A stretch of DNA of 64,000 bases from Lachnospiraceae bacterium C10 (GTDB lineage: Bacteria > Bacillota > Clostridia > Lachnospirales > Lachnospiraceae), in assembly GCA_900100095.1 (NCBI GenBank), contig FMTN01000024.1, forward strand, positions 1 through 64,000, written 5' to 3'. The notes below the pieces were generated by a model. It searched no databases, was not told the origin of the DNA, and saw only the letters and a program-made list of their open reading frames with translations. Positions within the stretch are counted from its first letter, which is position 1, and each line of letters begins with the position of its first letter. Of this stretch, positions 8,391-15,715 are shown one piece after another. Both the position numbers and the translations under genes were made by a program.

Positions 8391-8428
8391 GACGCAAATC
8401 TCGCGCCAAGTCTCGTGAGCGAGACTTG
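8391..8428 (-). repeat. palindromic element, copy D, 3'-truncated
   Basis: Read on the minus strand this gives CAAGTCTCG, loop, CGAGACTTG, then GCGCGAGATTTGCGTCAG, matching the start of the long element at 63604 and stopping where the second hairpin would fold. It lies 34 bases upstream of the FIST-GGDEF start, inside the probable leader of that gene. Confidence 0.8.
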
Positions 8429-8468
8429 AACCCTTGAACGCATAAAAACTAGGATAACTTAAAGTTTA

Positions 8469-8566
8469 TTATACTACGAAGCCACGAGCCAAGTAAACAT
8501 TGATGTTTATTTGGCGACGGCACGCGATAACGGACGCTTGCGTCCGTTATACCACGAAAGCACGAG
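8469..8566 (-). repeat. two hairpins flanked by direct repeats, possible tandem promoters
   Basis: Two 20-nt direct repeats (8469-8488 and 8547-8566, three differences) bracket two hairpins: 8488-8500 with 8503-8515 (13 bp, one G-T), and 8527-8537 with 8540-8550 (11 bp perfect). On the minus strand each direct repeat ends in GTATAAT or GTATAAC, so the repeats may be duplicated -10 regions feeding the GGDEF gene. The whole interval 8357-8665 holds no gene. Confidence 0.6.
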
Positions 8567-8587
8567 GAAAATGCAAATTTAAAGAAA

Positions 8588-8640
8588 AATAAAAAGAAGA
8601 GGCAAGTCCCAACGGTTCTCACCCCTTCTTCTCCTCTTAT
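8588..8640 (-). terminator. probable terminator of the NifX-SlyD gene
   Basis: On the minus strand AAGAGG and GAAGAAGG pair with CCTCTTCTT after the stop at 8666, and a long T-rich tract follows. The loop is large, so the exact fold is uncertain. Confidence 0.6.
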
Positions 8641-8665
8641 GAATCTATCTTCCCTAAAAGCCGGA

Positions 8666-9562
8666 TCAGTCCTCTACCGATACAAGCTCAATCTTGAAGT
8701 TCAAAGCCTTACCTGCAAGGTCATGGTTTGCATCGAATGTAATGTCTGTATCAGTCTTTGCCTTAACAACAACAGGAAACTGCTGTCCGTAGGGATTGGA
8801 AAGTGCAACACGGTCTCCAACAGAAAGTTCCTCTACGCCCGGCATCTGAGACATCGGAACGGTAAAAATCGCCTCCGGATCAACCTCTCCATAAGCCTCA
8901 GACGGCTCTAAGTGAACATTAACAATCTCTCCGACTTCCATATCAACAACCGCACGGTCAAAACCGGCAATCATCATTCCGACACCCGCAACGAACTCCA
9001 GTGGCTCTCCTCTGTCGTAGGAAGAATCAAACTGGCTGCCGTCATCCAGTGTACCACAATAATGTGCTTTCACTGTCTTGCCTGCATTCTTGCCTTCAAA
9101 AAGAACCGTAAGTTCATGAGAACCGCAACCGCTGCATCCGCCACAGCCCTGCTCTTCATCCTCGTGATGGCCACAGCCACCGCAACCGCCTTCTTCATGA
9201 TGTCCACAACCGCCCTCATGATGCTCATGATCATGATGATTACAGTTCACGCCGGCAGATACAAGAGTACCTGCAAGATAAGACTCTACTGCTGCATCTG
9301 CTTCGCCTTCCGCACCGGAGAACACTTCAATACCTGCTGAAGAAAGAGCCGCCTGTGCACCGCCGCCAAGACCGCCACAGATCAGCACCTCTACGCCCTG
9401 CTCTGCAAGGACATCAGCCAAAGCCTCGTGTCCGACACCGTTTGGATCCAGCACCTCAGAAGATACGACCTTGTTATCCTCTACTTCGTAGATTTTAAAC
9501 GCTTTGCTCTTACCAAAGTGTGCAAAAATCTTTCCATCTTCGTATGTTACTGCTATCTTCAT
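8666..9562 (-). CDS. NifX/NifB-like domain fused to a SlyD-type FKBP peptidyl-prolyl isomerase
   Basis: The 298-residue protein has three parts. Residues 1-105 match the dinitrogenase iron-molybdenum-cofactor binding fold (MKIAVTYEDGKIFAHFG, ICGGLGGGAQAAL). Residues 107-150 are a linker made almost only of His, Cys, Gly and Glu. Residues 150-298 are an FKBP domain of the SlyD kind (GTLDDGSQFDSSYDRGEPL, GEIVNVHLEPSEAYGE, and DANHDLAGKALNF), including the insert-in-flap region. SlyD acts as isomerase, chaperone and nickel store; here the metal-rich tail lies between the domains rather than at the end. A metallochaperone for Ni, Fe-S or Zn proteins is inferred. It stands alone with its own terminator. 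Confidence 0.92.
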   Translation of the reverse strand: MKIAVTYEDGKIFAHFGKSKAFKIYEVEDNKVVSSEVLDPNGVGHEALADVLAEQGVEVLICGGLGGGAQAALSSAGIEVFSGAEGEADAAVESYLAGTLVSAGVNCNHHDHEHHEGGCGHHEEGGCGGCGHHEDEEQGCGGCSGCGSHELTVLFEGKNAGKTVKAHYCGTLDDGSQFDSSYDRGEPLEFVAGVGMMIAGFDRAVVDMEVGEIVNVHLEPSEAYGEVDPEAIFTVPMSQMPGVEELSVGDRVALSNPYGQQFPVVVKAKTDTDITFDANHDLAGKALNFKIELVSVED

Positions 9563-9635
9563 CCCTTATACCTCATTATTTTATACTGCTAAACAAGTCC
9601 AAGAATGTTATTATATCGTATAAAGTCGGGCCCGG

Positions 9636-10220
9636 TCAATCATCAAAAGACGGACCGATCATTCCCGAACGGAAATGTTTACGGCAGAGTGCCACATAGG
9701 AGTCATTCCCTCCGAGTGCGAACTGCTCGCCCTCTTCCACTTTTTTGCCGTTCACGATCCTTGCTACGAAACGTGCCTTTTTGCCACACCAGCAGATGGT
9801 CGGAATCTCTTCCAGATTATCCGAAAGTTCTAACAGGCGCTTGCTTCCCGGGAACAGATGGCTCTGGAAGTCGGTTCGAAGTCCATAGCACAACACCGGA
9901 ATATGGTAATCGTCTACGACATCGGCAAAAGCGTCCACCTGATCCGGTGACAAAAACTGTGCCTCGTCGATAATAATGGCATCCACCTTCTCCCGGGCAA
10001 AACGCGCCCCAAGGTCCTGACTTAAAAAGTCCTCGACGAACTCGCACTCCGCGCTGAGTCCCATCCGGGATTTGATTATTTTGGCACCGTCACGGTTCTC
10101 GCAGGCCGGTTTCAGCAGAATCGCGTTCATACCGCGTTCTTTATAATTAAACTGTACCATCAGAGCATTTGCACTTTTCGATGCTCCCATGGCACCGTAG
10201 CGAAAAACTAGTTTTGACAT
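9636..10220 (-). CDS. tdk: thymidine kinase
   Basis: The 194-residue enzyme phosphorylates thymidine to dTMP in the salvage pathway. It shows the P-loop YGAMGASKSA (8-17), the DEAQF motif (about residue 88), the CYGLRTDF block and zinc-site cysteines (CWCGKKA and a later Cys). Length and order fit type II (TK1-like) kinases. The start follows GAGGGG. It reads alone on the minus strand, divergent from the JAB-domain gene. Confidence 0.96.
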   Translation of the reverse strand: MSKLVFRYGAMGASKSANALMVQFNYKERGMNAILLKPACENRDGAKIIKSRMGLSAECEFVEDFLSQDLGARFAREKVDAIIIDEAQFLSPDQVDAFADVVDDYHIPVLCYGLRTDFQSHLFPGSKRLLELSDNLEEIPTICWCGKKARFVARIVNGKKVEEGEQFALGGNDSYVALCRKHFRSGMIGPSFDD

Positions 10221-10313
10221 TTGTTACCCCTCTCTTTTTTGACACACTCCTACCATCATCGTCGTGATGCGATATAAAGTCAAGAGAAAATCGGGGAATT
10301 TTAAAGGATTTAT

Positions 10314-10817
10314 ATGAACATTTATCGACTGTCCGATGACTATAAAAATGCCACCTTGCTGGCTCATACAAAAGAACCTCAGCCCCTTGAGATCGAACAC
10401 GTCATTTCCCTTCTGGATCAGTATTACAGAATTCGAAGCCTTGACACGGAATGCTCTTTTCTGGTTACCACTCGAGGCATGATGATTTGCGACCTTTTCC
10501 TTGTGCAGGAGGGAGATACCTACCGCATCCGCATGAAGGCCGAAGACATCCTTCCCTATTTCTGGGGGCATCGCGATTTCGAAGGGATCTTAAACCTTCA
10601 TAACCATCCCAGTGGCTGGTGCCGGGAAAGTAAACGGGATGTGGCTTTCAACGAAGAACTACGGAATGCTGTCCACACCCAGTTAAATAAAAAATACCTC
10701 GGCGGATACATCGTAACCGCCGAGGAACATATACGAATTCATGACCATCTGTACCAGTATCGCCCGGTCTCCATCGACGACTACCTGCAGTGGCAGAAGC
10801 AGTCTCCTAACCGTTAA
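10314..10817 (+). CDS. JAB/MPN-domain (RadC-like) protein
   Basis: A 167-residue protein carries the JAMM metal-site pattern: a glutamate near residue 66-90, HNHPSG (about 97-102) and an aspartate about ten residues later (SKRDV). HNHPSG is shared with RadC and prokaryotic JAB proteases or deubiquitinase-like enzymes. There is no UBA-like or helix-hairpin-helix partner domain, and no ubiquitin-like gene is near, so the substrate is unknown. The 3' end overlaps the convergent phosphatase gene by 11 bases. Confidence 0.8.
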   Translation: MNIYRLSDDYKNATLLAHTKEPQPLEIEHVISLLDQYYRIRSLDTECSFLVTTRGMMICDLFLVQEGDTYRIRMKAEDILPYFWGHRDFEGILNLHNHPSGWCRESKRDVAFNEELRNAVHTQLNKKYLGGYIVTAEEHIRIHDHLYQYRPVSIDDYLQWQKQSPNR

Positions 10818-11604
10818 ATACCGGTGAAAATGCAGCGTATCCGGAAAGCGGAACACCGGCAGCGTAAAGATGTGCAGTATCGCCAAGGGCCTGAATTCTA
10901 AAATGCGCCTGATTGTGAAGACGCTTCTCGGTATTAACCACCGTGATACCCGTTGGCGGAATGCAGACTCCATGCCAGATGCCCACCGGGGAAGTTCCGA
11001 GAAGACGGCTTAAAATCAGTCCGGTCACACCCAGATGGCAGAAGATCACAATGGTCTTCTCATCATCTTCATCCCGAACCACATAGTTCGACGTTCCGTG
11101 GAGCATAATATCCTTACACTCCGCCGGATTCACATGACCGGTTGGATCCACAAAATCAAAATAGTCCCCGTGACGGATATATCCGTACTTGGCCACAAGG
11201 TCATCGATTCCCTTGTATACTTTCTTCGCAGCTTCTTCAATCTCAGGATACTGACGGTAAAGATCCGAATGCATCCATTCCTTCGCATCCATCATCTTCG
11301 GATCTGCCGTATAATCTGCCGGCTGAAGATCCCAGGCGCAGTGCTCTTCCTTTGTGGAAGGGTCCATGATACGAGGATCAAATTCCCGAAGCCAGTCGTA
11401 CTCTGTTGCTGTCTGTCCCAGCACTTCCAGCGTCGGAGCTGCGGTTTCCTTTGCGCGTCCCATGGTAGACACATAGCAAGCGTCCACCTTCCACTTCTTC
11501 TCCTTCACCCGGGCAGCCAAGGCCTTTGCTTCTCTTTTTCCCTGCTCGGTCAGTGTATCTGTTGTGTAATCCGGTTCTCCATGTCTAACAAAAATAATCC
11601 TCAT
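10807..11604 (-). CDS. histidine phosphatase superfamily protein
   Basis: A 265-residue cytoplasmic protein opens with the catalytic FVRHGEPDY (phospho-histidine in RHG, residues 6-8) and has the second histidine in FCHLGVTG near residue 190. This is the phosphoglycerate-mutase-like phosphatase fold. The length exceeds the simple family members because of a middle segment rich in aromatic and charged residues. The substrate is not evident; a sugar phosphate or nucleotide is possible. Confidence 0.88.
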   Translation of the reverse strand: MRIIFVRHGEPDYTTDTLTEQGKREAKALAARVKEKKWKVDACYVSTMGRAKETAAPTLEVLGQTATEYDWLREFDPRIMDPSTKEEHCAWDLQPADYTADPKMMDAKEWMHSDLYRQYPEIEEAAKKVYKGIDDLVAKYGYIRHGDYFDFVDPTGHVNPAECKDIMLHGTSNYVVRDEDDEKTIVIFCHLGVTGLILSRLLGTSPVGIWHGVCIPPTGITVVNTEKRLHNQAHFRIQALGDTAHLYAAGVPLSGYAAFSPVFNG

Positions 11605-11694
11605 AAATTCATCCTGCCTTTTCTCTTTAGTATACCAAATTCTCCACAGGATATGTTATAATAGTCAAAACCATTTTAGAAAGGTGTAACTAAT

Positions 11695-12069
11695 ATGAAA
11701 GTTCAACAGTCCTCCGAGGATTACCTTGAAACCATCTTAGTCTTAAGTAAACGTCTGCCGGTTGTCCGCGCAGTTGATATAGCAGAAGAAACCGGTCATA
11801 AGAATTCAAGCATCAGTGTCGCAATGAAGAAACTGCGCACCCTTGAACTGATTACCGTAACCGATGCCGGTTTTATCTATCTGACAGACGTTGGAGCTAA
11901 GATTGCCAACAACGTATACGAACGTCACACCCTATTTACCAAATGGCTGATTGAGTTAGGTGTGAATCCGACCATTGCAGAAGAAGATGCCTGTCGTATT
12001 GAGCACGTTCTCAGTGAAGAAAGCTTTCTTGCCATCAAGAAGCGCATAACAGAATGCGAGGAAAAATGA
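11695..12069 (+). CDS. DtxR/MntR-like metal-dependent regulator, short form
   Basis: A 124-residue protein matches the DNA-binding and dimerisation halves of the DtxR/MntR family: SSEDYLETILVLSKR, a winged helix (VRAVDIAEETGHKNSSISVA), LTDVGAKIA, and the dimer/metal segment EEDACRIEHVLSEE. It lacks the C-terminal SH3-like domain, like MntR. It could govern the zinc/manganese transporter at 2953-6435, but no operator is recognised. The gene overlaps folC by the four bases ATGA. A -10 box TATAAT stands at 11657-11662. Confidence 0.88.
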   Translation: MKVQQSSEDYLETILVLSKRLPVVRAVDIAEETGHKNSSISVAMKKLRTLELITVTDAGFIYLTDVGAKIANNVYERHTLFTKWLIELGVNPTIAEEDACRIEHVLSEESFLAIKKRITECEEK

Positions 12070-13376
12070 CCTATAACGAGTGTATGCACTATTTAAAACA
12101 CCTGCCGGTTTTTACACCGGCAGGTGTTTTATCAGGAAAAATTACCTATGATCTGAATGCCATTACCGAATTGTGCCGTCGTCTTGGGAATCCACAAAAG
12201 AAACTTACCTTTGTTCACATAACCGGAACCAACGGAAAGGGCTCCACTTCCGCCTTTCTTCGCTCGATTCTCTCCGGTGCAGGACTAAAAACCGGAAGTT
12301 TCACTTCCCCGGAGCTCATCGACTACGAAGAACAGACACGGATCGATGGTGTCATGATTTCAAAAGAATCCGTGGCCAGACACCTCACCCGGGTCATTAC
12401 CGTATCAGAGGAGATGCGAAAGGAAGGAAGATTTTTCCCTTCGGTCTTCGAGATGACACTGGCCATGTCCTTTCTATACTTTCTGGAAGAACAGTGCGAC
12501 ATTGTCCTTTTAGAAGTTGGAATGGGCGGCAGAACCGATGCAACCAATGTCATTGATGCGCCGCTTCTGGCTCTTTTTGTCCGGATCAGCAAGGATCACA
12601 CCCAGATTCTCGGACACACGGTAAAAGAAATTACTACCGAAAAGGCCGGCATCATTAAGTCCGGTTGCCGCGTTCTCTCCCTTCCTCAGGAAGAAGAAGC
12701 CCGGGCTGTACTGGATGAGACCTGTAAAGCGCTTCATGTGCCTCTTTCCTACGTGGAAGTACCGACAAGGGTACTCTCCCGTTCCATCGAGGGGCAGGAT
12801 GTCTATTTCCCGCTTCTGGATGCACCGGTCCACCTTTCGCTCCTTGGAACCTACCAGCCTGAAAACGCGGCCCTTGCAGCGGAAGCAGCAAGCTATGTTC
12901 TGGAGCAGCTAAAGTATCCTACATTATGTAATATAAATGATATGATAATGCAGGGGCTTGCAGATACCACCTGGCCCTGCCGGTTTGAACTTGTGGACCG
13001 CAATCCCTATACCATTCTGGATGGGGGACATAACGAGGCCGGTGCCCGCGTCCTCTTCGATAGCCTGACAACCTATTTCCCGGGGAAGAAAATAACCTTT
13101 ATCTTCGGTGTCTTAAAGGACAAAGCCTATCGCGAGATGGTAGATATCGTCGGCCCCCTGGCCGAGTGCTTTATCACCGTCACACCAGATTCCCCCCGTG
13201 CCAAGGATGCCGGGGAACTTGCCGGGGAACTTCAAAACCTTGGCTACCATGCCAAAAGCGCCTCTTCCTACGAAGAGGCCCTATCCCTTGGCCGTGAAGC
13301 ATCCACCGGTATTCTCGTAGGCTTCGGCTCTCTCTATTTCGTAGGAAAGCTGCGGACATTTTTTTCTCAAAATTAA
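12066..13376 (+). CDS. folC: folylpolyglutamate synthase / dihydrofolate synthase
   Basis: The 436-residue ligase adds glutamate to dihydropteroate or folates using ATP. It shows the P-loop TGTNGKGST (about 48-56), SFTSPELIDYEEQTRIDG, LLEVGMGGRTDATN, and the Mur-ligase C-domain block LDGGHNEAGA. I start at ATG 12066, overlapping the previous stop with GAGG upstream; ATG 12054 in frame is an alternative. Codons 11-22 form a perfect terminator-like hairpin, described separately. It lies just upstream of the riboswitch-controlled folate operon and shares its pathway. Confidence 0.95.
   Translation: MTYNECMHYLKHLPVFTPAGVLSGKITYDLNAITELCRRLGNPQKKLTFVHITGTNGKGSTSAFLRSILSGAGLKTGSFTSPELIDYEEQTRIDGVMISKESVARHLTRVITVSEEMRKEGRFFPSVFEMTLAMSFLYFLEEQCDIVLLEVGMGGRTDATNVIDAPLLALFVRISKDHTQILGHTVKEITTEKAGIIKSGCRVLSLPQEEEARAVLDETCKALHVPLSYVEVPTRVLSRSIEGQDVYFPLLDAPVHLSLLGTYQPENAALAAEAASYVLEQLKYPTLCNINDMIMQGLADTTWPCRFELVDRNPYTILDGGHNEAGARVLFDSLTTYFPGKKITFIFGVLKDKAYREMVDIVGPLAECFITVTPDSPRAKDAGELAGELQNLGYHAKSASSYEEALSLGREASTGILVGFGSLYFVGKLRTFFSQN
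12095..12130 (+). terminator. terminator-like hairpin inside the 5' end of folC
   Basis: AAAACACCTGCCGGT (12095-12109) pairs perfectly with ACCGGCAGGTGTTTT (12116-12130) across a six-base loop. The stem is 15 bp, GC-rich at the core, and ends in TTTT. It would terminate or pause transcription entering folC from the dtxR-like gene unless ribosomes keep it open. The bases also encode residues 11-22 of FolC. Confidence 0.75.
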
Positions 13377-13388
13377 CGCAGGGAAACC

Positions 13389-13417
13389 TTTACACCGTTT
13401 TGCAAAAGAGCTATAGT
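13389..13417 (+). promoter_or_regulatory. promoter of the folate operon
   Basis: TTTACA (13389-13394) and TATAGT (13412-13417) are 17 bp apart, and the expected start lies about fifteen bases before the riboswitch. The -35 box begins only 13 bases after the folC stop, so folC and folE are separate transcription units. Confidence 0.7.
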
Positions 13418-13437
13418 GTCAAATGATAAAAGTAAAA

Positions 13438-13552
13438 AGCAGAGTAGGAATGAAAGCGTCTGGAGATGTTCTCCTCTAGTGCCCATTGAACAGGGAGTTG
13501 TCAATGGGACGAATAGCCAAGGCTTACGATTTTGATTCCGCATCCCGCTGCT
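13438..13552 (+). ncRNA. tetrahydrofolate (THF) riboswitch
   Basis: The RNA has closing helix P1 AGCAG/CTGCT (13438-13442 with 13548-13552), the conserved 5' strand GAGTAGGAATGAAAGCGTC, two internal hairpins (GGAG...CTCC and CCCATTG...CAATGGG) and the conserved 3' strand GATTCCGCATCCCGCTGCT. This order matches the known folT/folE THF aptamer. It sits between the promoter and folE, followed by an intrinsic terminator, so folate should repress the operon. Confidence 0.88.
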
Positions 13553-13569
13553 ACATAAGAGAATTGACT

Positions 13570-13605
13570 CCTGTGTGGTATGGATATACTGCACAGGTTT
13601 TTTTT
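13570..13605 (+). terminator. riboswitch expression-platform terminator
   Basis: CCTGTG (13570-13575) pairs with CACAGG (13592-13597), with an inner GTAT/ATAC helix, and is followed by eight T residues. It lies between the THF aptamer and the folE ribosome binding site, which suggests transcriptional termination when ligand is bound. Confidence 0.85.
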
Positions 13606-13631
13606 ACCAAAATGTTATCAGGAGAAAGATC

Positions 13632-14189
13632 ATGGATACGCAAAAAATTGAAACAGCCATCACCATGCTGCTAGAAGCCGTTGGAGAAGACCCGAACCGA
13701 GAGGGACTCAAGGACACCCCGTCCCGTGTTGCCCGGATGTACGAGGAACTTCTCGGCGGAATGGGACACGATGCCACAGAACACCTCTCCAAGGTTTTCT
13801 CTGCCCCTAACAGTGAAATGGTCGTTGAAAAAAATATTGAATTCTATTCCTTATGTGAGCACCACATGCTTCCGTTTTTTGGAAATGTGCACATCGCCTA
13901 CATCCCGAACGGCAAGGTTGTCGGACTGAGCAAAATGGGACGACTGGTGGAAGTCTATGCCCGCCGGCTCCAGATTCAGGAGCGCATGACCGATGAGATC
14001 GCCGATGAGTTGGCAACTGCTCTGGATGCCAAGGGCGTTTTAGTGGTCATCGAGGCAGAACACCTCTGCATGACCATGCGAGGCATTAAAAAACGTGGAG
14101 CAAAAACCGTTTCCTACGCAAGCCGCGGCATTTTCCGTGACGATTCTGTCAAGAAACAGGAAGCTTTATCTCTAATGGGAGTGATTTAA
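13632..14189 (+). CDS. folE: GTP cyclohydrolase I
   Basis: The 185-residue enzyme converts GTP to 7,8-dihydroneopterin triphosphate, the first step of folate synthesis. Zinc ligands are the cysteine and histidine in [10 protein letters not shown] and the later cysteine in EHLCMTMRG, and [17 protein letters not shown] is the family signature. The ATG at 13632 follows CAGGAGAAAGATC; the frame is open upstream across the terminator and should not be used. It is the first gene of a four-gene folate operon under the THF riboswitch. Confidence 0.97.
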   Translation: MDTQKIETAITMLLEAVGEDPNREGLKDTPSRVARMYEELLGGMGHDATEHLSKVFSAPNSEMVVEKNIEFYSLCEHHMLPFFGNVHIAYIPNGKVVGLSKMGRLVEVYARRLQIQERMTDEIADELATALDAKGVLVVIEAEHLCMTMRGIKKRGAKTVSYASRGIFRDDSVKKQEALSLMGVI

Positions 14190-14192
14190 CAC

Positions 14193-14783
14193 ATGAGTAG
14201 CTTTGCACCATGCGCCTTTCCGGCCAAAGACCGTTATCAGAAAATCTTAAAGGATGCTCTTTTTCAAAAAGAACTGAAACAAATCCGGCATCTGGAAGAG
14301 CAGCGCATTTACTGCGGCCACGATCTGAATCACCTTTTAGACGTTGCCCGCATCACCTATATTCAGGCGCTGGAACTCCTTTCCTCAGAGGAGATGGCAG
14401 CTCCTGCCCCGGCTCTTAACAGGCTAAAGGACATCATCTACGCCGCTGCTCTTCTCCACGACATCGGACGTGCCAGGGAATATGAAGAGCAGATTCCCCA
14501 TGATGAGGCATCTGCCAAAATTGCAGGTGAAATTTTAACACGTTGCGGTTATCTGTCCAAAGAAATCCAGCAGATTACAGCCCTCATCCTCTCTCACCGC
14601 GGACAGGATGAGACAGAGGAAGGTTCCGCAGAGGATTTACCTTCATCCCAGCTTCTTTCCACCCAAAAGCTGATAACCCTTTTTCGGGAAGCTGACAAGG
14701 CAAGCCGCCTGTGCTTTTGCTGCCGGGCCAAAGACAGCTGTAAATGGGACGAGGCAAGAAAAAATTCAACAGTTTACCGATAA
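14193..14783 (+). CDS. HD-domain phosphohydrolase of the folate operon
   Basis: A 196-residue protein has the HD metal-site pattern: GHDLNHLLDVAR (about 48-59), AALLHDIGRA (about 87-96), HDEAS and a later Asp (READKASRL). The tail carries a small cysteine cluster (CFCCRAKDSC). It lies four bases after folE and just before folP. The pathway needs removal of pyrophosphate and phosphate from dihydroneopterin triphosphate between FolE and FolB, and no Nudix or other phosphatase is in the operon, so this protein is a candidate. That role is inferred. Confidence 0.85.
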   Translation: MSSFAPCAFPAKDRYQKILKDALFQKELKQIRHLEEQRIYCGHDLNHLLDVARITYIQALELLSSEEMAAPAPALNRLKDIIYAAALLHDIGRAREYEEQIPHDEASAKIAGEILTRCGYLSKEIQQITALILSHRGQDETEEGSAEDLPSSQLLSTQKLITLFREADKASRLCFCCRAKDSCKWDEARKNSTVYR

Positions 14784-14805
14784 CACGCGGCATAAGGAGA
14801 AAGAA

Positions 14806-15687
14806 ATGAAGATTGGAACAAAAGACTTTGACTTTCAAAACGGCACCTCTTACATTATGGGAATCCTGAATATCACACCGGATTCCTTCTCCGATGGCGG
14901 TTCCCACGCCACCCTAGACGCTGTCATTGACCACGCGGCACAAATGGTCGAAGACGGCGTGGACATCTTCGATGTGGGCGGCGAATCCACCCGTCCAGGC
15001 TATACTCTGATTTCCTGTGAGGAAGAATTAGAACGTGTTCTTCCTGTCATCGAAGCACTGAAAAAACGCTTTGATGTCCCGATTTCCGTTGATACCTATA
15101 AACATCAGGTCGCAAAGACGGTTCTCGAACAGGGTGCGGATATGATCAACGACATCTGGGGGCTGAATTATCCGGAGGATGAAGACCACCTTATGGCTTC
15201 TGTCATCGCCGCTTCCCAAAAGCCGGTTTGCATCATGCACAATAACAGCCAGGTTCTCTCCTCCTCTCACAAAGGTTCTGCCCATCTAAACCTTGCAGCA
15301 GATCATCCGCAGTACGGATTTCGGAACCGCCTGCTCGATGATCTCAAAAGTCAGCTGGACATTGCCTTTGCAGCCGGAATTTCTCCTGAAAATATCATGA
15401 TTGATCCGGGTGTCGGCTTCGCCAAAGACCTGGAGGGAAATATTTTAAGCATGGCTTATCTGAACGACTTAAAAGCCTTTGACCTGCCGATTCTTCTCGG
15501 CATTTCCAGAAAGTCCATCATTGGAAAATCCCTGGATCTTCCGGTGGATCAGAGAGAAGAAGCCACGGTTGCACTCAATGTCTTGGGACGTGCAGCCGGC
15601 GCAAGAATTTTCCGTGTGCACAACGTTCTCGCAAACAAACGGGCCCTTGCAATGACCGACGTGATTCGACAGGAAATCGAAGGATAG
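14806..15687 (+). CDS. folP: dihydropteroate synthase
   Basis: The 293-residue TIM-barrel enzyme joins p-aminobenzoate to the pterin pyrophosphate. Its signatures are MGILNITPDSFSDGG (about 18-32), FDVGGESTRPG (about 58-68), SVDTYK, INDIWG, DPGVGFAK and LGISRKS. Sulfonamides act on this family. The ATG follows AAGGAGAAAGAA. It is 22 bases after the HD gene. Confidence 0.97.
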   Translation: MKIGTKDFDFQNGTSYIMGILNITPDSFSDGGSHATLDAVIDHAAQMVEDGVDIFDVGGESTRPGYTLISCEEELERVLPVIEALKKRFDVPISVDTYKHQVAKTVLEQGADMINDIWGLNYPEDEDHLMASVIAASQKPVCIMHNNSQVLSSSHKGSAHLNLAADHPQYGFRNRLLDDLKSQLDIAFAAGISPENIMIDPGVGFAKDLEGNILSMAYLNDLKAFDLPILLGISRKSIIGKSLDLPVDQREEATVALNVLGRAAGARIFRVHNVLANKRALAMTDVIRQEIEG

Positions 15688-15715
15688 TTATTACATTAGA
15701 TTTATGGAGCAATAT

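Noticed and set aside
8357-8665. c-di-GMP riboswitch upstream of the diguanylate cyclase
   Set aside because: The conserved GEMM core and tetraloop receptor words are absent from either strand; only palindromic repeats are present.
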